A stretch of 64,000 nucleotides of DNA, from positions 434,001 through 498,000 of the forward strand of contig OW568861.1 in NCBI GenBank assembly GCA_938743325.2, written 5' to 3'. A model generated the notes under the pieces. It was given only the letters and a program-made list of their open reading frames with translations. It was not told where the DNA came from and searched no databases. The stretch is from Pycnococcus provasolii (lineage: Eukaryota > Chlorophyta > Pseudoscourfieldiophyceae > Pseudoscourfieldiales > Pycnococcaceae). Below, in pieces: positions 8,030 through 15,877 of this stretch (its first letter is position 1; each line of letters begins with the position of its first letter). The translations under genes were made by a program, and so were the position numbers.

Positions 8030-9136
8030 TCAGGCATCATCGCCGTGACCATCCTTGCGACTGGACTGATTGGCGCCGTACACAACCACGAGCAAAAGGC
8101 CGAATGTGACGAGCGTAGTTGGGCTCTGGGCAACGCCTTGCACGAGCGCCCACGGCCACGGGCTCTTCCCATTCGGCGACGCTAGGCCCCATGTCTCGAA
8201 GCTCCAGAGCGGTATTCCGTCATCACCGAACACTGGGCGGTGCGTCTTCGCTTCCGCAAGCAGCATACCCGCTGAGGCAAGCATAGCCAACCGGCCGTTG
8301 TTCAGTTCCCTCTCTTGCGCGAGGCGGAACTTTGCGTCGTCGTTCGAGCGTAGTTTTAGCGGATCGAAGCCCACGTCGCCTGGAACGTAGTCACGGCGTA
8401 TGTTCCAGTTGTTCCGCAAGGCGCGCGTAAGCCACTGCGGCTGCGCTTCAAAGATGCGCTTGTCCGCCTCACGATCCTCATTTACCGCCGCGATCCTCCC
8501 GAATCGCCATACCTCAATACGGCCCACCGCCACAAAAAATGCTGCCCAAAACCAGTATGGTGTCTGACCGGGGTGTGTCACAGCAGGACCTGTCACGACG
8601 TTTTCGAGCCCGCTCGGTAGTGGCGCCACCTCGGCGACGAAAATGCCAAGCGCGGCGAGCATACCCACGCGCCCGTGTGTGATCTCAGCCTCGCGGCGCA
8701 GTTTTAGCTGCGTTTCTGTCATATCCTTCGTGAGCCCGACAGGATCCCACGTCTTGTAGAACGGATCTGTTGTGCCCACCATGGATGCGAGGTACGACGA
8801 CGGGTCGTTTTCAGTCGTTATTGTCGGTTCGACATCGGCAGCAGCAACGGCAGCACCCTCTTCTTTCTCTTCTTTCTCTTTTTCCACCTTCTCCTTCACG
8901 TCATCCTCCTCACTTACGACCGCCGTCTCCCCGACCAACGACGCTGACGCTAGGGCTTCGTCTTTTCCCGCACGCGCGCTGACATTGCGTCCATTCGGCA
9001 GGTGGTGGCTCTTGCGCACGCCCTTGCTCGTGCCACCCTTGCTGCCCTTGATCGTGAAGTTGCATCCTTGCTTGCCATTCCGCATGGCCAGCTTGCCACT
9101 GCGCGTGAATGCGCGCTGCACCAGGCTGCTCAGCAT
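8030..9136 (-). CDS. Light-harvesting chlorophyll-binding protein (FCP/LHCX-like), four predicted helices
   Basis: 368 residues. An N-terminal basic, Ser-rich leader is consistent with plastid targeting, then an acidic linker (about 75-95). Helix 1 (about 146-168) carries REAEITHGRVGMLA and helix 3 (about 274-294) carries QERELNNGRLAMLA, the paired Glu/Arg chlorophyll-binding helices of the LHC superfamily. Helix 2 is about 192-212. GDVGFDPL before helix 3 is family-typical. A fourth hydrophobic segment (about 335-355) lies at the C-terminus and is not standard for LHCII. It binds chlorophyll in thylakoids, for antenna or photoprotection. The wording of helix 1 is closer to FCP/LHCX/LHCSR types than to Lhcb. 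Subfamily needs a tree. Confidence 0.88.
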   Translation of the reverse strand: MLSSLVQRAFTRSGKLAMRNGKQGCNFTIKGSKGGTSKGVRKSHHLPNGRNVSARAGKDEALASASLVGETAVVSEEDDVKEKVEKEKEEKEEGAAVAAADVEPTITTENDPSSYLASMVGTTDPFYKTWDPVGLTKDMTETQLKLRREAEITHGRVGMLAALGIFVAEVAPLPSGLENVVTGPAVTHPGQTPYWFWAAFFVAVGRIEVWRFGRIAAVNEDREADKRIFEAQPQWLTRALRNNWNIRRDYVPGDVGFDPLKLRSNDDAKFRLAQERELNNGRLAMLASAGMLLAEAKTHRPVFGDDGIPLWSFETWGLASPNGKSPWPWALVQGVAQSPTTLVTFGLLLVVVYGANQSSRKDGHGDDA

Positions 9137-9611
9137 AACTCACAAACGATTAAGAAAAAAATAAACGGCCAAATGTGACAACCAAATAAGGGCGTGGTAC
9201 TGCGAGCGGAGTTTGCATTGCATGCATGGTACAGTACCTCGACAGCGCGAACCTGTGAAGTCGCATATTCATAGACTATATGTACGGTGCGCGTGTCATA
9301 TGGCACGAATGTGGCACGTGTCCAGATTCTTAAGCTCAAGACCGTTCTTTTTCTTCTAAAAGATAGGTAAGAACTCCCCCGGAGATTTCCCCGGGAACGG
9401 CGAGGGGCCGAGAGGGCGAGGGCGAGGTTAGGGGTTTGGGCGAGGGGACGACCAACATACTTTCGTAACAACCTGGGGCAACGTGTGCCCCGGACGCGTG
9501 CCTGAGCCACGTGCGGTGGGAAAACGGTCCCGCCGAAATGGAGGGCACCTTGCGACACCAGGCCGCGATGTGCTATCTGCGACATCATCATCTCAGATCA
9601 GTATTCTCACG
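9137..9611. other. Intergenic region between divergent genes
   Basis: 5' flank of the light-harvesting gene and of the ORF at 9612. It contains a G-rich block (about 9390-9440). No gene, RNA or clear regulatory element is recognised. Confidence 0.4.
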
Positions 9612-10343
9612 ATGCTCGCGGTATCGTCTAGTCGCCCACGCCGACTCTTGGCAATGTCCTCGCGGCGTTGCAGGAGAACGACGCAAGTGCGGGCGACGCA
9701 CGTGCCTGGTCTCAAAATGAAAGATAACGGGGTTGACGACGACGACATCGCGGCACTGCTTGTCAAGTACGCTTCTCGGGAGCCGTACTGCATACTCACA
9801 TCACGATCACACCCGAGCACAATTGTACCTCTAACGAGCGAGGACTTGCGAAGGCCAGCACAGCTTGCGAGCGACATTGCAAGGCTCCTCCAATGTCATA
9901 AACAGAGGAAGTGGTGCTCAGCGTATCTCGTTTCCGAGGTTGTGTCTGCGTCACTCACCGCCTACTCACCCGCGCTCAACAATAGTGCTATCAACGACGA
10001 CCACTCGCATTTCACCACCGCCGTTATGATCTCTGGCCGAGCAAGAGGCGTCTCGTGCTCTCCCTGCAAAGCTTGTAGCAAAGCTTGTAGCAAAGCTCGT
10101 AGCGAGCTGGCCGACTACAAAGAAGCAAGCTATATGGTTGTTGCTCAGGAGCTGAGATTGGGAACAGAGCACAAGACAGCTTGCTCTGCGGTACCAGCAC
10201 GCAAAGACCAGCGCACGACACTGGCGTGTGTATTCAACCGTAGCAAATCGTTTTCGGGGACAACAGTCTTTAACCGCGTGCGTTTGACGACGCAGCTCAA
10301 GGCAGACCTGAGCCTGGACGAATGCGACGGCTATTTGTGTTGA
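9612..10343 (+). CDS. Uncharacterised ORF, possible plastid or mitochondrial leader
   Basis: 243 residues from the ATG at 9612; the same frame is open upstream to 9483. The first about 35 residues (MLAVSSSRPRRLLAMSSRRCRR) are basic, Ser/Arg-rich and free of acids, like an organelle transit peptide. A middle region (DDDIAALLVKYASREPYCILTSRSH) looks like an ordinary folded protein. A short repeated string KACSKACSKARSE lies near residue 155. No family is recognised. The frame is open over 860 bp but nearby antisense frames are also open, so coding status is uncertain. Confidence 0.4.
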   Translation: MLAVSSSRPRRLLAMSSRRCRRTTQVRATHVPGLKMKDNGVDDDDIAALLVKYASREPYCILTSRSHPSTIVPLTSEDLRRPAQLASDIARLLQCHKQRKWCSAYLVSEVVSASLTAYSPALNNSAINDDHSHFTTAVMISGRARGVSCSPCKACSKACSKARSELADYKEASYMVVAQELRLGTEHKTACSAVPARKDQRTTLACVFNRSKSFSGTTVFNRVRLTTQLKADLSLDECDGYLC

Positions 10344-10654
10344 TGTAGTCATTGTTCATCTTGGATATGTTTGCAGAGTTGAACCGGAAAGTGGTGCAAA
10401 ACCATACCCTTCTCAGTAAGTAACAAGTGAATGGGTTTTAAATTTGGGTTTGGTTCTTTGTCTTTATTCTCTGTCAGTCTGTCAATGCTGACGTGAATCG
10501 CGTAAAGTGTGAATACACGATGCAGTAAGACGTCTATCAAACAAATTGCTTTTGAAATTCCCAATCATTACAGTTCGTCCATAGTTATCCTCCTCCTCTA
10601 TCTGCATTTCTTGCTCCCAATGGAGCTTACAGTAGCTGGTAGAATATCGTAAAC
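10344..10654. other. Intergenic spacer (converging genes)
   Basis: AT-rich spacer between the 3' ends of the 9612 ORF and the APS reductase gene; probably contains both 3' UTRs. Nothing else is seen. Confidence 0.4.
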
Positions 10655-11902
10655 TTATTCCAAGTTCTGTTCCGCGACCCACGCGCTGATTGCTTCAGGC
10701 GTACGCGTCTCGCTCTCGTACCTGACATACTCACCAACATTGTTAATGAAATAAATGCTCGGAAACGATTTCGTCATCAATTTCTCCTCAACAAAATCTC
10801 TGACGGCGTCTCCACGAAGCTTCGCCACTGTGACATTTGCAGGAGGTGTAGCCGCCAAATCTTCGAATGCATCCTCCATTGCTTGGCAATACTTGCACCA
10901 GGGCGCATATACCACGAGCAGCGTACTGTTGTCATCGTTAGTACCCTCAAGTGCCTCAATAACATGTGGTACCTCCCACAACTTCACGTGTGATCCTTTG
11001 TCAGTCTCCCAAAGGTCACGTTCAGCATCGCGGATCGCACCATCGACGTGGATACCACACTCGCTCTTCGCGCTGCCATCCTTGTTGACGAGGCCTACAA
11101 ATCGACCAGACCTTTCGCCTGCATATTCGAACCACTTATCGCGGTCAACACGTACGGTGTCCTTTGCGTCTCCCAGAGAGGGATATCCGTCGTCGTGCAG
11201 CGGATGTAGCTTCACACTTTCGCGCTCCGCAAAGTCAAAGATGTCCCGGAACTCCCAGTAAACGAGCGGCTGTACCTTAATCATTCCTCCAGCTACCGCA
11301 GCTTCCTCGATGATTTCAAGGTGGGCGCGCTCTTTGCCGTGATCGCGGCGGCGCCCGTTGAACATGGTGACGGCGCCCACGGTCCTGAGAGCACGTGAAA
11401 ACGGCTCAACCTTGCAAATCTTGTCATACTCTTCGATATCCTCCTTCCACAGGTCTGCGCCGTACATCTCGTCGTAGTCATCCTTAGTGTTACACCCTGC
11501 CGCGTTGAAAACTTGCGCCTTAAACCCGTACCGCTGCTCTACGTCTGCGAGAAATTCAAGGGTTTCAGGAAACAAGTGGAAGGTATCTATGAAAAGGACC
11601 TTGATGGCACCAGACGTCAGGTAACCAAGGCGGTGCATTAGCTCAAGCATAATAACATCGCCTGCAATGAGTGCGCACGGGAACGCAATTGGTTCTCCGC
11701 TCGCCGCCTCAACAGCTTTGCGAATCGTGGTGGACGCCTGTTCCTCGAGGTGTTGGAGGCGGGAGACACGAGCCTTCTCGACCCAGGACGAAATTTCCTC
11801 TTGGGTTGTGGATGCGTTACGACGAAACCTGCGAGAGCGTTCAGAACCACCACGTAGCATGGTTCTACGTGCACATCTGTGAGGAGCAGCCGGTGCAAAC
11901 AT
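10655..11902 (-). CDS. APS reductase without Fe-S cysteines (APR-B type) with C-terminal thioredoxin domain
   Basis: 415 residues from the ATG at 11902; the frame is open to a GTG at 11920. An Arg-rich leader suggests plastid import. The reductase domain (about 35-295) has the PAPS/APS-reductase fold and ends in the nucleophile motif SECGIH (C282). The two Cys pairs that bind [4Fe-4S] in plant APR are absent: the CC site reads DKICKVEP (a single C163) and the CxxC site reads SLGDAKDTV (242-250). This matches the iron-free APR-B type known from moss and some algae. A thioredoxin/glutaredoxin-like domain follows with WCKYC (C336, C339). It reduces adenylylsulfate to sulfite in assimilation. It is divergent with flavodoxin across 417 bp. 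Confidence 0.9.
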   Translation of the reverse strand: MFAPAAPHRCARRTMLRGGSERSRRFRRNASTTQEEISSWVEKARVSRLQHLEEQASTTIRKAVEAASGEPIAFPCALIAGDVIMLELMHRLGYLTSGAIKVLFIDTFHLFPETLEFLADVEQRYGFKAQVFNAAGCNTKDDYDEMYGADLWKEDIEEYDKICKVEPFSRALRTVGAVTMFNGRRRDHGKERAHLEIIEEAAVAGGMIKVQPLVYWEFRDIFDFAERESVKLHPLHDDGYPSLGDAKDTVRVDRDKWFEYAGERSGRFVGLVNKDGSAKSECGIHVDGAIRDAERDLWETDKGSHVKLWEVPHVIEALEGTNDDNSTLLVVYAPWCKYCQAMEDAFEDLAATPPANVTVAKLRGDAVRDFVEEKLMTKSFPSIYFINNVGEYVRYESETRTPEAISAWVAEQNLE

Positions 11903-12319
11903 CGTGCGGCCCGAGCGCACTTAAGAGAGCGCAAAGAAAAGTTCTATGGTCGAAAGAGCGAAGTGGATAATAATGTCGAAAGATGCTTTCCCAAGTACTT
12001 GGGAGGACCACCGAGGCCTCGTGCAATATTGCTTGCTTGTTTGTTTGAGAGCAAGCTAATATTACCTGATCGAATCCTGAGCCAAGGCACGTGGCCCAAA
12101 CGTGACGTAGTCGAAAACAAAAAAGACAGAACAAGGGGCGCGTGTCACGCTTTCGTGGCCAACCCGGACTTTAGTCCACGTTTTGGGGTCCACGTGCCAC
12201 ATTCCTCTGACAAAATCCCCTTGCCCCTGATTTCACGCACCTTATCGTCTGCGCAGATCATGTAAGCGGTTTGTGTCTCTCTCGTTGGTTTCATTCTTGC
12301 TTTGGTTGCCTGTTCCGTC
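11903..12319. promoter_or_regulatory. Shared divergent promoter of APR-B and flavodoxin
   Basis: 417 bp between the two start codons, transcribed outward both ways. Visible repeated words: GTCGAAAGA at about 11949 and 11975, GTCGAAAA near 12110, and two G-box palindromes CACGTG (12088-12093, 12191-12196). The sharing of a promoter is seen directly. A role of these words in regulation is inference. Confidence 0.5.
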
Positions 12320-12919
12320 ATGATATTCAAGTCTTCGCTTCGGGTTCGCTTATCCACGTTCGTCGCACCACGACGCGTGCGCCGGGGAGTGGCTGCGCGC
12401 AGCGAGGTTGGACTCTTCTACAGCACGTCTACGGGTAACACGGAGTGTGCCGCTGAGTGGGTGCAGGACAAGTTTGGAGATGGCATCACGGCCCCGATGG
12501 ATATGTGCGAGACGAAGGTGGAGGATCTCAAAAAGTATGACGCGCTCATTGTCGGTGCCCCGACGTGGAACACGGGAAGTGACGAGCAACGCACAGGAAC
12601 TGCGTGGGACGACACATTCGACGAAGTGAAGAACCTTGACCTTTCCGGCAAGAAGGTGGCTGTCTTTGGGTGCGGTGACTCTGCAGCATACAGCGAGTAC
12701 TTCTGCGACGGAATTGAGGAGTTGCACAGCGCATTCAAGGCGGCTGGTGCCACAATGGTTGGCGAGGTGAGCACGGATGGTTACGACTACGCCGAGTCCA
12801 AGAGCGTCGTAGACGGCAAGTTCCTGGGACTTCCACTCGACGAGGACAACGAGGGCGACCAGACGGAGGCACGCGTCGAGGCATGGGTAGAGCAGCTCAA
12901 GGCTGCTGGCTTCGCGTAA
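12320..12919 (+). CDS. Flavodoxin, long-chain, plastid-targeted
   Basis: 199 residues from the ATG at 12320. The first about 28 residues are basic and acid-free, a transit peptide candidate. The mature part has the FMN phosphate loop STSTGNT (35-41), the 60s isoalloxazine loop PTWNTG with W83, and the 90s loop GDSAAYSEYF with Y124. The insertion before the last helix (STDGYDYAESKSVVDGKFLGLPLDEDN region) marks a long-chain flavodoxin. It carries electrons from photosystem I to FNR and other acceptors in place of ferredoxin when iron is scarce. It is head-to-head with the Fe-S-free APS reductase. Confidence 0.95.
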   Translation: MIFKSSLRVRLSTFVAPRRVRRGVAARSEVGLFYSTSTGNTECAAEWVQDKFGDGITAPMDMCETKVEDLKKYDALIVGAPTWNTGSDEQRTGTAWDDTFDEVKNLDLSGKKVAVFGCGDSAAYSEYFCDGIEELHSAFKAAGATMVGEVSTDGYDYAESKSVVDGKFLGLPLDEDNEGDQTEARVEAWVEQLKAAGFA

Positions 12920-12964
12920 GCGTAAGAGGAACATCGCGCGCAAGGAGACGAAGGGAGCTACTCC

Positions 12965-13475
12965 ATACCCGGTGGATAGACTGAACTTAGAGGGATTGCC
13001 AAGATAGACAAGGGGAAAACAGGTTACACCAACAGGTTATGTTTGTAAACCCGAATTGCCCTTGAATTTTGATGGCCCCTTCCTCTTCCGGTAGTTAGAA
13101 CAAATTGAACTGTGCGGACAGTCTTGCATCTCGGTTCGTCGAAGTGGTGAAGACGCGATGAGGGACTTGCCACCGTAAACTTACCTACTTCAAAGATTTA
13201 GAAGAGTGATGCGAAGTATACCTTTAGGCGTTCGGGAGGCCGAAAAGGGAAAACTGAAAAGCACCACTGGGAGAGTGGGATGGGTGGTGGCGGTGTTGCA
13301 AAAGGTGTGTCCCGGTGTTGCAAGCAGCACGCTAACACGGCCGATGTTGCATTCCTTTTCAGAAAGGTGGTCAAGACGGTTTCTCGAAAGAAACACAACA
13401 AGCCGACCGGAAGACGGAGATTAGTTCCAGAAAAAGGCCGAAATGGTTACACGTCGTAAGTACGACTGGGTAACT
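12965..13475 (-). repeat. Right copy of inverted repeat, with 168-bp extra segment
   Basis: Reverse complement of 7607-7940. The match is broken once: 13071-13238 has no counterpart on the left. There is also a short ACTT difference near the outer end. The extra segment shows no terminal repeats or splice-like ends by eye. Confidence 0.88.
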
Positions 13476-13904
13476 GTGAGGATAACGGTTAAGTTCCAGT
13501 TACACGAGTACTATGTAACACCAGTTGATGTAATTAATGAATCGTTACTAGGGGGGGTCACACACCAGAGAGACCCGAGCCTTAAGGTCGCCCTCCCCGG
13601 GGGGCAAAGCACGGCATGGAAGGCCGCCAAATAGGTCTAGAGAGACCGTACCGAATCTAACCTCATCCCCTGATCCATCCCCTGATCCGGCCATGCATCC
13701 ATGCAAGGCTGGCCAGGGGTTTGCATCCATGCAAGACCCGACCGCGGGGTTTGCAACCTCCGCCGTGCCGCCAGCGGCCACCAAGGCCGTGACGTCACAC
13801 ACCACCCCGGCATGGGGAGGATGCAATCTGCGATAAACCAAAAAATCCAAACCAAAGAAAACCAAACGTGAAACATCCAGGACTGCCAACGGAGAGGAGA
13901 GATT
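13476..13904. other. Gene-free region beside the retroelement remnant
   Basis: Contains short direct repeats (CATCCATGCAAG..., CCTGATCC) around 13670-13740. A minus-strand open frame here has no recognisable domain. It may belong to the flanking repeat. Confidence 0.4.
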
Positions 13905-14790
13905 TCAACTCCTAATCGTCCTGACGGGATAAGTGCCCATGTGAAAATGTAAGAAGTCAGTAGCGTCGTTGACGCTTCGGGGACGGGTCGATCGGTGTGC
14001 TCGTGCCAGTCTGTCGCTTGCTATCAGATACCGCAACATCACCACCCCACGAGCGCAACGTGCGCTTGAGGTGGCGTATGGTAGATCCATCCAAAGGTTT
14101 AGTGAGCATGTCAGCGGGGTTGTGAATGCCAGGAATGTGGTAGAAACTGAACCGGCCAGCTCCGACCAATTCGCGAACATAGAACATACGGGTGCGGACA
14201 TGTTTCATGGTCGTCGTATGGATCGGGTTCGTCAATATTTGTCGTGCTGTGGTGCTGTCCGTAGCAATGAGGCAATCAGGTGCGCGACTGCATGGACCTT
14301 CCATGAGTTGCTTCCAGTATTCGGCTTGGACGTACTTATGACTCGAATGTTGGTCATTTTCCGGCGTCTCACTATTCGTTGAGGTACGCATTTCTCCGTG
14401 TACTGCTGTGAACGTTGTAGTAGCAGCGTCGGCCATTTGGTTGGGCCCGTGGCTTGATCGCCTGGTAAGCTGAACAATTTCGTTCCCTCGGGGTACACAT
14501 GGACTGTCTCCCATCCAGTCGTATCGATTTCTTTCCAGTCCGGCACTAACGCCGTGACGTGTGCTGAATGGAAGGTGTCTGTGATGTCGATAGCGTGGTC
14601 CAAGAATTCTTGGGCTTTGCTGAAAGGCGGATTCAGGAATATTCGATCGTTTTCCTGCCCTTCATACGAGCTACAAGAGCAGAGGAACAGCGCATACGCG
14701 CAAAATACATGCTCTTGCACGGGACCGAACCGTGGACCTCTCGATGACGGAGTCGTTGAACCCCTAATCGCAGCGTGACACAGGATTCGA
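13905..14790 (-). mobile_element. Broken Ty1/copia-type retroelement remnant
   Basis: A 3'-terminal piece of a Pseudoviridae-like (Ty1/copia) pol. The RNase H end is recognisable (KHVRTRMFYVRELV ... NPADMLTKPLDG). Upstream in the element's sense lies a segment with an NPPF motif and a W-rich stretch, of the methyltransferase-like kind seen in some retroelements; that assignment is weak. No gag, protease, integrase or complete reverse transcriptase is seen and no matched LTR pair was found. It is broken, with at least one break besides the large truncation. Its age cannot be judged without relatives. Confidence 0.7.
14650..14790 (-). other. Second tRNA-like locus, same permuted order
   Basis: On the minus strand this repeats the flank GTCACGCTGCGATTAGGGG and the T-arm of the 7.3-kb locus (14718-14734), then CAAGAGC (14711-14717), a 30-nt linker, and GCTCTTG (14674-14680) followed by TAGCTC. 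The acceptor strands pair perfectly although their sequence differs wholly from the 7.3-kb locus (TAGATGC/GCATCTA). The D-loop is not canonical, so this copy looks degenerate. It lies at the edge of the copia-type remnant. Confidence 0.4.
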
Positions 14791-14976
14791 TGATAGACGT
14801 ATCATTTCCTGCTTCTTGAACCCAACCAACGTGGCGCAGCTTTGCCAACAGCACTCCGGCGGCGACGAACCGTAAGGCGGGCTCACAATACAAAGATATT
14901 TTTCTCATGACGATGCGTCTCCTCCTCTTCTTCTTCTTCATTCTCAGTCGCCATACTTTTCGCTCAGCTCGCGTCT

Positions 14977-15183
14977 TCAGCCTCTGATTGCGTGCGGCAC
15001 CGAATCCTCGTCGTCGTCGTCGTAGCGGATCCGCCACCACTTATTTTCTGCGTCGTAAGCAGTGACGGTGCCATGGTAGATTGTTCCGTCGAACGTTCGA
15101 GCGACGCGTTTGCCAACGTAATCGTGGGCATTGTCACGGAGGTGCTTCAGGCGTTGGTTACGCAGCGTTTGCGTTCCTGCCAT
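14977..15183 (-). CDS. Short Tudor-like ORF
   Basis: 68 codons from the ATG at 15183; the frame is open to 15276. YVGKRVARTFDGTIYHGTVT followed by WWRIRYDDDDEDSVP resembles a DIR17/Agenet-type Tudor domain, which reads methylated histone tails in plants. Such domains also turn up in algal transposable elements, and this one lies next to a retroelement remnant. It may be a single exon, an element fragment, or a solo domain. Confidence 0.4.
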   Translation of the reverse strand: MAGTQTLRNQRLKHLRDNAHDYVGKRVARTFDGTIYHGTVTAYDAENKWWRIRYDDDDEDSVPHAIRG

Positions 15184-15276
15184 GTACACTTCCGCGTCAG
15201 CAGGTGCTGGCCTTGACTTGACGAAAGTGAGATTGTCTCTGACGAATAGTGCAATCGTAATGAGCGGCTTTCGCAA

Positions 15277-15877
15277 GGCCCCCGGAGGTAAACTAGTAAA
15301 GCCGTTCTGTGATCGCCGTGATGGCTTTGCGACACGGTTACGGATTCGCCTCTGCTTGTCTTTGCAAGTACGCTCTCACCATCATCGAAGTAACCCAATA
15401 GGACATTCCCAGAATCAGCTGTATTTGATGCATTCATACTCCGATCTTTGATATTTGTAGAACGCTCGCATCGCGACATCGCCAGCAACAACACCGACGT
15501 GCGCGCGACGGGCGGAACCGGCGGATACGCGATGCTCCGGACGTGCGAGGTGAGCGCGGCGCCGGTGCGCGACGCGTAGGAGGACGACGAGCGCGGCATG
15601 GAGGAGTGCGCTGCGAGCCGGACTGCCCGGACGGCGGACACAGGTTTACAACACATAATAAGTACCCGGTAAAAGCTTTCACATGTTCCTGCGACCAGGA
15701 AACCCGACCTATTTTCCGACCGGTATCCCGAAACTCCCCCTCAGGTAACCCTACGCCCTAATATGCCCCGGGAGGTGGAGGGGCTGTTCCGTTGCGTTGA
15801 CCTTCGGCTCCCCCCGCCCCTCCCTCTGGACGGACACACGCCTTTCTCCCGTTTCATTTTCGTTGACGCCTTTTCCA
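15277..15877. other. Gene-free spacer
   Basis: Both strands carry open frames, but with low-complexity Arg/Ser/Gly translations. No domain, RNA or repeat is recognised. The last part is the 5' flank of the 15878 gene. Confidence 0.4.

Noticed and set aside
14977-15276. Confident chromatin-reader gene
   Set aside because: Only a single short domain beside a retroelement remnant, without clear gene borders; listed at low confidence.
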